This document shows, piece by piece, positions 11,078 to 20,740 of a stretch of 48,081 nucleotides of DNA. Each line of letters starts with the position of its first letter. Position 1 is the first letter of the stretch. A program made the translations under genes and the position numbers. The stretch is taken from assembly GCA_001600495.1 (NCBI GenBank), contig BCKE01000085.1, positions 67,399-115,479 of the forward strand. Direction: 5' to 3'. This DNA comes from Pilasporangium apinafurcum (lineage: Eukaryota > Oomycota > Peronosporomycetes > Pythiales > Pythiaceae). The notes under the pieces are model-generated. The model was given only the letters and a program-made list of their open reading frames with translations. It ran no database searches and was not told where the DNA came from.

Positions 11078-12505
11078 CTACAATGTGAGAGTGATTTCTG
11101 GATTTGCCAGAGCGATCTTTATTCTCGTCTTTCTCCAGTTTTCTCGTGTTTCCGCAAGCATTTTAAATTGATTATGAGAAATTCGAATGTGCTCCAGCCC
11201 ATGCATGAAAAAGAGCTCCCTCCATGTGTCTCGCTGTATAAAAAAATATTAGCGATAAATAAGCGAGATGACCCACTACAGCACTTACGTCCATGATCAG
11301 CGTTTTTACGTCCGTGACTACGATAAAACAATGTTATAATGGTTGGTAACAAATACGTCCAGATGCAAATGAAATATTTAACCTAAGCGCTCATAGACCA
11401 TCTTACCAGCTATCAAATCTGTATTACACAGCGGTTTGTTGAAAAAAATCGGGTATTCACCACAGATATCGTGGTCTTGGTACAAGTTCAATTCCAACGC
11501 GATTCGTCGTAGCTGTTGCTTGTCTTTACTGTTTGTTTCAGTCCCAATAGATCGCTTGGATGAGTCGTTCTCTACCCTTGTACACTTGTATACTGTTCCA
11601 TTAGCGTTGGGATGATGAAATAGTGGTACCGACTCTTGGACAACACCAGCATAGATGAAGTACACTACGTTAGCCTCGGATCCCATTCGTGTAAGGTAGG
11701 AATTCGCTGGAAAGTTCAAATGCCGCAATCGATTGGAGAGCCGTGTAAGTTCTCCATGGGGCCATCCATCAAAAAAATATAAAGTCTCTAAAAATTCCAC
11801 CTGTGTAAAATCCAAATGCGAGGAATTGGTGATTCGGATAAGCCGTTGGTAGGCAGCTCGCTTCAGGCAGATGAATGACGTAGGAACGTCACAGATGATT
11901 GTACACGACCGTCTAGCGGTTGGATCTATGACAGCTAGCTCTCCAAATGTCCCACCTTCGCCAATTTGCTTGATAAACGTCCCGTAGCTGACTGGCTTCG
12001 CGGTCGCGCCCATCTCGCCATCGGTATGTTCATATAATAATCTGAGATCGCCTCGGTCCTGAATTCCGCTTTCTTCGTTGGCGAGAATCAACCTGCGTCT
12101 CGAATCCAAAAACAACGATACCGATCCTGTAATAATGATGAAAAATGTATCCCCGTAGTCCCCTTGGTAGCATACTACGCCTTTCGCGGGTAACTCCAGT
12201 AGCGTCATTTCGCGGCAAATCGTCTTGCAGATGATATCTTGCGCGTCCTGGAAAATCTTGTTTGTACTACCATTCTGCAATACCCATTCGTACAACACAT
12301 CAATATCTATGGGATCTCTTGACTCGGGACTTTTCTGTAGAATGCGACGGATGCGTTGGACCTCTTTGAATCGTTCTTCTTCTTCGGCACTTTTGAATTG
12401 TTGATGCAGTTCATCTTGCAATTCCATAAGAAACGAACTTTTTCGTATCTGTCCGATGCTCCCTCTTCGTGATGAAGGCATTGAGCTGCTCATACTTCCA
12501 CTCAT
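11078..12505 (-). CDS. Protein with two cyclic-nucleotide-binding domains
   Basis: Three exons on the minus strand, 12505-11407, 11317-11289 (29 nt) and 11233-11078, give 427 aa. Reading on in frame after the first exon gives only a short non-homologous tail. Splicing restores the end of the second domain, LIAVTDVKTLIMDRDTWREL, and a basic helix ending ITLTL. Domain A (about 95-225) has a phosphate-binding cassette like that of PKA regulatory subunits: FGELAVIDPTARRSCTI, including the key Glu and an Arg. Domain B (about 240-395) has only ICGEYPIFFNKP in the matching place, without the Arg, so it may not bind nucleotide. There is no PKA pseudosubstrate-type dimerisation domain and no channel segments. 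It is thus a stand-alone sensor or scaffold. The Ser-rich N-terminus could be phosphorylated. Confidence 0.85.
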
Positions 12506-12764
12506 AAGCGACCGTCTATGGAGCTATGTAGAGCGTAGTGTCAGCGGTAGTAATACGCATGAGGTACTGCGTCAATGCGCGCAAGGTCCAATACTTCCGA
12601 TCTAATAATATGCGCAGTTGAAGTGCAGAGTGATGGTCTGTCGAACTTTACAGATACAATAACGAAACCGAACTTAACAGCTATCCATCAATCAAGTCGC
12701 CTCAGCAAATTGGCCAACCATCATCTCACAAGTTGGAAGACAAGAGAAGCCGAAGCAATTGAAG

Positions 12765-13298
12765 ATGTCACTGTCGCTGGATACGTCCCCCGAAGCCGAG
12801 TTCCTGCGGTTCATGGCGCGTTTTTCCGGTGTGAGCACGAGCTCGGCCGCCTCGGGTCCGATCCGCGTGCGATTGGGCAAGAATAACGAACTGTATCAAC
12901 CCAACACGATCGCCAAGCATTTTGCGCGTCAGGCAGACCGTGAGGCGGAATTGTGTGGTCAGAGTGCTGTGGAGAAGGCGCAGGTAGCAATGTGGCTAGA
13001 TTTCGCGTTGGGTATCACCAAGTGCCCGCCAGCGGCCTCCGCCACGCACTGGAAGGTGCTGGAGTCGCATTTACAGACCAGAACGTACATGGCGGCATCG
13101 CGAGTGACATTCGCTGATGCCGCGGTCTTCTGGGTCCTTTACGCGGCGGTAAAGGGATTCACGACTAAGCAACGTGAACAAGAGTACATGAATCTCGTGC
13201 GTTGGTTTGATCAGATGCAACACACCGTTGGTGTGCGTGGGTTTCGAGGCTTGGACGTGCTCGATCTCGGACGGAAAGAGTACGCCCTCACCATATAA
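12765..13298 (+). CDS. GST C-terminal-domain-like protein (AIMP/eEF1E1-like)
   Basis: Intronless frame of 177 aa from the ATG at 12765; the frame extends 6 bp upstream only to a TTG. The pattern VEKAQVAMWLDFALG, then LQTRTYMAASRVTFADAAVFWVLYAAV and YMNLVRWFDQMQH is the helical GST C-terminal fold. That fold is used in translation-linked proteins such as eEF1E1/AIMP3, AIMP2 and the N-termini of some tRNA synthetases. The VTFADAAVFW stretch corresponds to the family's capping-box region. There is no thioredoxin-like catalytic half, so it is probably a docking protein in a synthetase or elongation-factor complex (inference). After the stop, another frame stays open to 13416 and encodes a basic-then-acidic tail. 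Confidence 0.7.
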   Translation: MSLSLDTSPEAEFLRFMARFSGVSTSSAASGPIRVRLGKNNELYQPNTIAKHFARQADREAELCGQSAVEKAQVAMWLDFALGITKCPPAASATHWKVLESHLQTRTYMAASRVTFADAAVFWVLYAAVKGFTTKQREQEYMNLVRWFDQMQHTVGVRGFRGLDVLDLGRKEYALTI

Positions 13299-13620
13299 AC
13301 GTCGTCGAGTAGTAGTAGCAAAAGAAGACGATTGCCACAGTGTTGATAATGAAGAGAGCATGGACGTAAATGGAGAGCAAGAAGAAGAGAGTCAAAGCAT
13401 GAACGAGACGGAATAAACGAGTGATTTGGTGATGTTTTTTTAACTGATATGGTGCAATGTGCTTGTGCTCTGTTTAAGTGTTTATTATCAGTATGTACAG
13501 CTGCTGGATGCAACGACGGATTTGCACAAGTTGAACCATGGGCAATTCTATGTGAGTTATTGACAAAAATAATATCGACCCGACCGTTCACTTCTTCACG
13601 GTGCAATTGTAGTTTCAAGA
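13299..13620. other. Interval between GST-like and kelch genes
   Basis: A 322-bp interval. Bases 13281-13416 are open in a frame other than that of the preceding gene and read SPYKRRRVVV followed by a Glu/Asp-rich tail. The remainder holds no recognised element; the kelch promoter must be here. Confidence 0.4.
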
Positions 13621-14796
13621 ATGCGTGGAGATGGTCCAGAAGAGCGCTTGGTGAATCCGACCAAGAAAGGTGAGCGGCAAAGTCCAGCAAGTCAAGTCGA
13701 AATCACGTGGTCGACACCAGTGATTGATGGAACTGCTCCAAGCCCTCGTGGTGGCCATTCCGCTGTGCTTGTGGATACACAACTGCTAATTTTTGGCGGG
13801 CATTACTTTGGTGGCCAGGGTACCTTCGTGTACTTGAATGACCTGTATCGACTAGACCTAGAGACATCAACCTGGCACGAGATAAAGTTTAAGGAAAAAG
13901 ATGCGCTAGTGCCACGACCTCGATACAACCACTCGGCTATTTTGATGAACCAGGGTACGCGGATGTTTGTCTTTGGAGGCAAAGGCGAAGGCAAAGACCA
14001 AGTATTTCGCGACATGTTTTTCTTCGAAGTGAATGACATGGCGTGGTTTCAGGCGCAATGGACAACCGATTGCCCATTAGGGAGATTCGGTCATGGCTGT
14101 ACGTCTGTTGATGATCGAAATCTGTTGGTGTTTGGTGGGTGGGATGGGAAGAAGAGTATGAACGATCTCTGGACGTTTGACACGCACACTTTTGCGTGGA
14201 AAAAGCGCAAGTGTTCGGGTAAGGCGCCGGCACCACGTCAAAATCACTCAATGATGCCTGTATCCAGTGACATTGTGATGATTTATGGCGGGTATACAGT
14301 GCTACCGGATGCACTGCCAGCGTATAATAAAGATATATACCTCCTGGATGTGGAAACGATGTCCTGGAGCCGTCCAAGGCTCGTCGGGGAGTATCCATTG
14401 GGCACATTCGGACAAACGTTGTGTGTCCATAACTACATGGGGTTCGTGCTTGGTGGTTGGTCGGGGACGGAACGATCCCCGCTGTACATGGGTGAAAAGC
14501 AAGTCAAAGAGTTGGTGAACATGATAGCACGAGAGGAACGGCTCGCGAGTGGACAGGAAAAGAAATCGAACAGACAGGAAGAACGGAAGAAGCTCAAAAC
14601 CTCGTCATCCTACGCGCGAGTACTCGACATCAGCACAATGGAGTGGTATCGACCTACTTTACACGGCATCCAAGTGAGCAATCGATACGGTCATTCCTGT
14701 ACAATTGTAGGGCCACATCTCTTTCTCTTTGGTGGCTGGGATGGTAATCGAGCACTCAATCAGCTGGTCGTTGGAGAAATTACAACATCGTCGTAA
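13621..14796 (+). CDS. Kelch-repeat beta-propeller protein
   Basis: Intronless, 391 aa. About six kelch blades are visible through repeats of the form PSPRGGHSAVLVDTQLLIFGG, PRPRYNHSAILMNQ, GRFGHGCTSVDDRNLLVFGG, APRQNHSMMPVSSDIVMIYGG, LGTFGQTLCV and SNRYGHSCTIVGPHLFLFGG. Most carry the diagnostic GG pair and a Trp near the end of each blade. A charged insert, KEL through KKLKTSS (about residues 300-330), interrupts the last blades. No BTB, BACK, F-box or phosphatase domain is attached, so this is a free propeller for protein binding; RABEPK/KLHDC-type proteins are the nearest architecture. Function is unassigned. Convergent with threonyl-tRNA synthetase, 70 bp away. Confidence 0.88.
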   Translation: MRGDGPEERLVNPTKKGERQSPASQVEITWSTPVIDGTAPSPRGGHSAVLVDTQLLIFGGHYFGGQGTFVYLNDLYRLDLETSTWHEIKFKEKDALVPRPRYNHSAILMNQGTRMFVFGGKGEGKDQVFRDMFFFEVNDMAWFQAQWTTDCPLGRFGHGCTSVDDRNLLVFGGWDGKKSMNDLWTFDTHTFAWKKRKCSGKAPAPRQNHSMMPVSSDIVMIYGGYTVLPDALPAYNKDIYLLDVETMSWSRPRLVGEYPLGTFGQTLCVHNYMGFVLGGWSGTERSPLYMGEKQVKELVNMIAREERLASGQEKKSNRQEERKKLKTSSSYARVLDISTMEWYRPTLHGIQVSNRYGHSCTIVGPHLFLFGGWDGNRALNQLVVGEITTSS

Positions 14797-14866
14797 ATAT
14801 GTGCGTTGCATCCGCATTTGTTTCTTCTATTTTATGCCCATCATGCTATAAAGAAAGCAACGTTGA

Positions 14867-17516
14867 TTACTCTAGTCGTTCTATTGCCGCTTTAATGTCG
14901 TCGATAAACGTGTCAAGTGCTGTAGCTCCGTGAACCTGGTTGTCGCGGGTACGGATATTCACCTGCTTTGTTTCTTGCTCTTTATCACCAACCACCAAAA
15001 TGTAGTTGTATCCCGCCAATTGCGCCTCACGAACGCGCTTATTCAGTGTCTTGCTGCCGTCCTGCACATCAACAAACACATTCGCCTCCTTCTCTAATTT
15101 CTCTGCGACCAATTGAGCATACGCAGCGTGGGCCTCAGCGATGGGGAGCACGGCTACTTGACGCGGACTCAGCCACAACGGCCACTTGCCACCCGTGTGC
15201 TCAATCAAAATCGCCATCATACGTTCAATGGAGCCCAGCACTGCCCGATGAATGATGATCGGCGTGTGTTCTTGACCATCCGCACCATCGTAACTCAATT
15301 CAAAGTTCTGAGGCAATTGGAAATCCAACTGAATCGTCCCACACTGATGTTGTCGTTGCAGTGCATCAGTGACTACGATATCAATTTTCGGACCGTAAAA
15401 TGCACCATCGCCTTCATTCACGCTCCATGGCTCGCCGAAGTCATCTAGTGCCTGCCGCAGCTGCGCCTCTGCATCTTCCCACACTGCAATCTCCCCCATG
15501 AAATTTTCCGGTCTTGTGGACAAACGAAGCTGAAATGTGAAGCCAAAGACACCATAGACGTGTTGGATGAACGCAAGACACTGTGAGATTTCTGTTTGCA
15601 CCTGATCGGATGTACAGAAGATATGGGCGTCATCTTGATGGAAACGCCTCACTCGGGTGAGACCTGTAAGTGCACCCGATGCTTCGTTACGATGGAGCGC
15701 AGAGAAATCAGCGAAGCGCACTGGCAGTTCGCGATAAGAGTACTTTTTCGACTCACGAAAGAGAAGACAGTGACCAGGACAGTTCATGGGTTTGAGGCCG
15801 AATTGGTCGTATTCAGGTTCACCATGTGTGTGTGCATGAGCGTGATCATGACAATGGCCATCATGCTCACTTCCAGTGATCCCCTGAGATACCATAAACA
15901 TATCCTCATGGTAATTCTGTAGATGTCCCGAAGTTTCCCACAGTTCTTTCTTGAATATCAACGGCGTAATTACTTCATCATACCCGCGCTTCCGGTATTC
16001 ATCTCGAATGAAGTTAGCCAGCTTGTTAAAGATTCGTGTACCATGTGGCAGGAAAAATGATGATCCTGGACTGAGCGGGTGGAAGAGGAAAAGCTGTTGG
16101 TTTTTGCCAATCAATCGATGGTCGCGTTTCTTCCCTTCTTCCTGCAGTTGTTGCCATTCCTTCAGCAAGGTGTTGTTCGGGAACGAAATGCCGTACACTC
16201 GCTGTAGCAAATCTCTGTCTTCCCAATGCGATGCTCCACAACGCGTGATTTGGAACGACGATAAGAAACCTATTGACATAAACAAATAAGTTAGTTTTAG
16301 TCTAATTATTCAAGTTCTCATAACACTACATGTATGTCCAAGTGTAGCTCATAAAAGTCACTCATTGCGAGAGTTTTGAGTCGTTCTTCAGACATAAATG
16401 CAAATATTTGCTGTTGGACTGAACAAGAATGGCTAAAGTGAGCAACACGTGCTGATTTCTCGTGCACTCGCGCCCAACTACGGTATTCGTAGTGCTGTCC
16501 ATGCGTCCGTTTACAAACACAAATATGTATACTCTCTCACCTGTATGTGGAACGTGCGGTCCTCTACAGAGATCGATCAGTGGTCCGCAGCGATACAACG
16601 AAATCGTCTCGTCACTGGGGATTTTCCCTAGCATGTCTCGTTTAAAGTCGGAATAGCCAAAGAGCTCGCGCGCGAACTCACGCGTCACCTGCATTCGCTC
16701 AAAAGGTTGACGCTGTTTGACAATTTTCTTGATAGTCTTGCTTAATTCGTCAAAATCGGATTCCGAGATGGTCAAACCATCTTCTAAGAACATTTCGTAG
16801 AAGAAGCCGCCTTCGCTTAAAGCTGGTCCGTCGCAGAGACGAATTTTCTCTTTGAATTTTTCTTCTAAAGCCTATAAACATACAGGAAATAACTCATAAG
16901 CTCGCTGCTAAATAAAAAGAAATAGACGACCATTCTCCATGCGCTTACTTGACCAAGGACGTGAGCAGATGAGTGCCAAAACACCTTCTTGCCTTCGTGA
17001 GTCGAAAAACTGTACACGTCAAGATCAAATATCCCATCATATCGTCCATACTTAGTACCAATTACACATCGCTATCTTCATTGCAGGTATTCGTCGCAAT
17101 ACTCACTCAAGTAATTTCACCGCACATGAACGTTCCAATGGCGTCCGCAGATCCACCACTTCCTTGCCATCAATCTGTGCGGCCAGTGCTTGAAATTTCG
17201 GAAAACCCTCGGCGTGCAGCTGTTTCAAAATATCGATCGATGTCGACACGCCTGCTTGGCCATGAAACGTAAATTGCTGCATATCCTGCTGCACCATCAC
17301 CTCAATCGGCGCCTCTGTCTCTACAAATGCAGCTGTATTTGCTTCACGTTCCTGCTGCTGTCGCTGGAATTCCTGTTCCCACAACCCAATGCGCCCATCA
17401 CGGATAGAGACTGTACTGTAGGATAATGCTGTGGCTGGTAGATGCTTCCACAATCGCTCACTAGCATGGAAGCGACGCAATACCAGCAGTGGCCGGCGCA
17501 TGATTGCTTGCCGCAT
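14867..17516 (-). CDS. TARS: Threonyl-tRNA synthetase with N-terminal targeting-like extension
   Basis: Four exons on the minus strand, 17516-17107, 17009-16949, 16871-16541 and 16269-14867, give 734 aa with all phases agreeing. It charges tRNA-Thr. Order: basic N-terminus MRQAIMRRPLLVLRRFHASER (resembles a mitochondrial presequence), TGS domain (about 75-137), editing/SAD domain with WHSSAHVLGQ and LCRGPHVPHTG, class II core, and a C-terminal anticodon-binding domain (VAVLPIAEAH to the end). The catalytic zinc ligands are present: Cys431 in MNCPGH, His483 in DDAHIF and His608 in IIIHRAV. A histidine-rich insert lies at residues 403-416, just before the zinc-site strand. A downstream Met in VMVQQD just before TGS could give a cytosolic form. 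This may be the only copy serving both compartments, which is inference. Confidence 0.94.
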
Positions 17517-17700
17517 TTTCCTGATACTGATGATGATTGGGTGTGCTTGGAAAGCAATCAAACGTTTGACTAACCGCCAAAATAACGTTTGATTTGGGAT
17601 TTTGTGGAGGTGTGGAGGCGGCTGTTTTTTGGCCAATGGCACGCGTCAATGAAGCATTTTTGAACTGGGGAAACGCTAAAAGAGGTTCGCTGGAAAAGCA

Positions 17701-19464
17701 ATGAGCTCCGATGAAGACGAGGAAAAAGTGAAGCTTTACAGCGCGCTGGAGCGGAACAGGAAGCGCCAGATGTTTGGTATGTTAAAGAGGCAATACACTG
17801 TAATATAAATAGATGATTTTGTGTGTCTTCTGGATATTGACATGGCGATTTTGCTGCTGATATCAGTGGCATTTTCCAGCTCCAGTTCCGAATCAGAGCA
17901 AAACGAGTTTGAAGTGGTGCAGCCGACGGCAAAGCGACGAAGAAACAGTAAGTCGCCACTCAAACAAACCTCTGTAAATACGTGTGGAGAGGCCAAGTGC
18001 GCCCAACCTGGTACGTAGATGATGAATTATATATGCCTATCTGCTGTTCGTCGTCATCTTACTGACCTGATAATCTCTACTTGTGGTGTTGGATGTTAGT
18101 GGTGGAGCTGGATGAAGATGATGACGACGACGATGATTTAATGACAGAAGCGGAGCGTACAGCTGAGAAGAAGCGGGAGCTGGAGATTGAATTAGAGATC
18201 CAGAAGCGGTTGGCAAAAGACAAGCTGCTAAATCAAACGCGTGCTATAATGAAGTACGTCAACATGATTGCTTAAGCAAGGAAATATAACCACTGACTTC
18301 TGTTTTATGCAAACAGTAAAATATCCGTGCAGCGAAAATCACATGAAGACATCATCTCGTTGGATTCCGATGATAATGACGATGACCATGTTCTACTCAT
18401 TACACCAACAAATTCACAGCCAACGTCACATGAGGACAAAGGCGAGCGTATTATGCTGAAAATACGTTCCAATGGCACGGCGATCAATGAACTTGTAATG
18501 TACATGGTACTGAAAGCGCAGCTGTTTTGCCTCATGATCTATGTTATCTGAAATTGACGTACACTGTTTTTGTCGTTTAGAACGAACCATTTGACATCCT
18601 GTTTACGAACTTTTGTCATTTGTATGGATTGCCTCGGTCGGCAGTGCAAATGTCACTGGACGGTGAAGCACTCAAGGCCACGTCGACCCCTCAAATGTTC
18701 GACTTAGAATCAGGCGATTTGATCGATGCAAAGGTAGATTTCTCTCAACAAAGTGATGAGCATAAGAAGAATTTCTTGCGATTACGGCTCGTGGTATATG
18801 GAAAACGTTCCGAAGTCTTCAAAATTGACGCTGTAGGTGTTGCGGAAGTGAAACTCATGTTACACAACGGGACTGAATTCTTACTGTGCTTTTTTCTTTG
18901 CATCCAGAGCTCAACTGTGGAGAAATTACACTCTAGCTTTTGCAGAAAGCACAACATAAGGGATACGGACGATGTCGTGTTCAGCGCCTTCGGACAAATC
19001 CTGCAGCTCAGTGAGCGCATTGATTACTATGGTTTCCTAGATTCCGATGAAATTTCAGTTGAAATTAAAAATTATATCGATCCTTCGGCGATTGAAGTGA
19101 TGTTACGGTATCCAGATGGAGTAACGGAAGCTCACCACATCATACCGGTACGATGAATGTTAGTAGCCTAGATCTTATTCTTTTATATTGTTATGTTTAG
19201 GGAGCTAATTCGTTGGTGATGTAGAGTTCAAAAGTTGCAACATTACTGGAGACGATATCTGAGAAAAAGAATTGTCCAGTGAAAAACGTGACATTACGAA
19301 TAGATGGCGAGTCGATGCTTTCTACTCAAACATTCCAGGTATGTATATGTGTGAAGCAACAGTCAAAGTTAATAATCTGATAAAGATATATTATGGTTTT
19401 GTTATCTGTGTAGTCTTATGATTTGGAAGGCAATGAGCTTATTGAAGTTAAACTCCAACCTTGA
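17701..19464 (+). CDS. Protein with three tandem SUMO-like domains (Rad60/Esc2/NIP45-type)
   Basis: Eight exons: 17701-17776, 17867-18010, 18100-18253, 18317-18494, 18581-18832, 18908-19147, 19225-19338, 19414-19464, giving 402 aa. The N-terminal 165 residues are acidic and low complexity, with a basic patch AKRRRNSKSP and an acidic Lys/Glu helix. A likely SUMO-interacting motif (VLLI, residues 150-153) follows an Asp run. Three ubiquitin-like folds then follow. The first is at 168-240 (MLKIRSNG to DGEALKATSTPQMFDLESGD). The second is at 248-320 (LRLVVYGKRSEVFKI to YYGFLDSDEI). The third is at 329-402 (EVMLRYPDG, then RIDGESMLSTQTFQSYDLEGNELIEV). The RENi family works in SUMO-dependent genome stability and normally carries two such domains. 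The first intron acceptor and the exon 4/5 junction are the least certain parts. Confidence 0.82.
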
Positions 19465-19593
19465 GATTGACGCTTGATTCGATTCATTGAGTTTGACTTT
19501 GTATTATATAGACTCAAGGTGACTCAAGCTATCGTACGGTAGACCTAAGTCTCTCCAGATTGTCTTGTACTATGAGTTGTCGGTTGTCACTTT

Positions 19594-20568
19594 TCACGCT
19601 ACCTCTTCATAGGAATCTTTGGCTCGAGATAGTAGCCGCATCATCGCAAAAGAGATCAAATGCGCAAAGAGCAATCCGGCATACCACAAAGGTGCCCAAG
19701 GCGTATCTAATTGCAAGAACGGATATGGCCAAAACCCCTGAGCAATCGTGCCGTGGAGAATCCACGTAAACACTGTGTACACAGTTGGCCAGGCGATCAC
19801 TAGCGGCAGCGCATTCACGGACACTGTATGCCGTGTGCTCATAAAATCAATTTGGAGTAGTAAGATGTTGATCCCATGCTGGCAGTAGCTGACCCAATTG
19901 AGGAGCAATTCCGGCTTGTTGATTTTTCTTGCGTAAGGATAGAGAATCGTCCACACCACGACGCCAATAAGAATGGACGTCGTAAGATACAAATCCAGCA
20001 TTAGATCCAAACGGACCCACCCGCGACGATGGATAGCTCCTGCAGGATAATGCAGAAAACTGCCGCTCTCTTCTAGGAGCGAAGCATATGCCGGTTGGTC
20101 CTGCCGTTTCTGCTGCTTCCAGAGTCGGTACGTTTGGCATGCAGCAACAATAAAGTATACGGCTTCGCCGATAAAATTCCAGGACGTATAGAACGCAAAA
20201 CATTGCCCACGAGTCCGATAAGCGTGGAAGCAAGTCACGAATACGAAGAAGATCACTACCACAACTCGATACCAGAGTAGCATGCGCAACGAACAGAACG
20301 GACGTGGCTGCAACAATGGTGACCGGGTCTGCATCGTATGTGGAGATGCATCGCTATCCAGAAGCAGCAACCTGTCGCGGCTCTTCCGATGATAAATCAT
20401 CCATATTGCCACAGATAAAGCGCTTAGAATTTCTAGAGACACGACAATGGTCTCCCAGGAGAGCACAAACGTTGGATGTACTCCTATTATCCATTCCATT
20501 TTGCTGTAAAGATTTGATGAAGAAAACGAAGAAGAAGAGCTCTCCACAAGAAAGTGCATCGAGCACAT
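19594..20568 (-). CDS. Multi-pass membrane protein
   Basis: Single frame; the first ATG at 20568 gives 324 aa. Six to eight hydrophobic segments are visible, including WETIVVSLEILSALSVAIWMIY, VVVVIFFVFVTCF, FIGEAVYFIVAACQTY, DLYLTTSILIGVVVWTILYPY, INILLLQIDFM, LVIAWPTVYTVFTWILHG and LWYAGLLFAHLISFAMM. Patterns such as FAFYTSWNFIGEAVYF and QHGINILLLQIDF recall the rolling-stone / FAR-17a-AIG1 membrane family, but I hold this only weakly. A Ser-rich N-terminus precedes the first segment, and no signal peptide is obvious. It is divergent from the TatD-RtcA fusion gene, 172 bp between starts, and convergent with the SUMO-like gene, 129 bp. Confidence 0.75.
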   Translation of the reverse strand: MCSMHFLVESSSSSFSSSNLYSKMEWIIGVHPTFVLSWETIVVSLEILSALSVAIWMIYHRKSRDRLLLLDSDASPHTMQTRSPLLQPRPFCSLRMLLWYRVVVVIFFVFVTCFHAYRTRGQCFAFYTSWNFIGEAVYFIVAACQTYRLWKQQKRQDQPAYASLLEESGSFLHYPAGAIHRRGWVRLDLMLDLYLTTSILIGVVVWTILYPYARKINKPELLLNWVSYCQHGINILLLQIDFMSTRHTVSVNALPLVIAWPTVYTVFTWILHGTIAQGFWPYPFLQLDTPWAPLWYAGLLFAHLISFAMMRLLSRAKDSYEEVA

Positions 20569-20740
20569 TTTACCCAATCAAGTAGTCTCACTGGGTATAT
20601 TTTTGAGTGTTGGTAGGTCGAAAATCGGTGAGTGATGGTTCTTGACCAGCGACGAGCTCGGAATCGATCATTTTGAATTTGACGAATCGGTCGATTGTTT
20701 GGCTACATTGAATTCAGGAAGAGAGAGAGAGAATAGAGAT

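Noticed and set aside
20642-20740. 33-residue N-terminal extension of the TatD-RtcA fusion
   Set aside because: Starts at TTG and precedes the conserved TatD N-terminus; the ATG at 20741 gives the family start.
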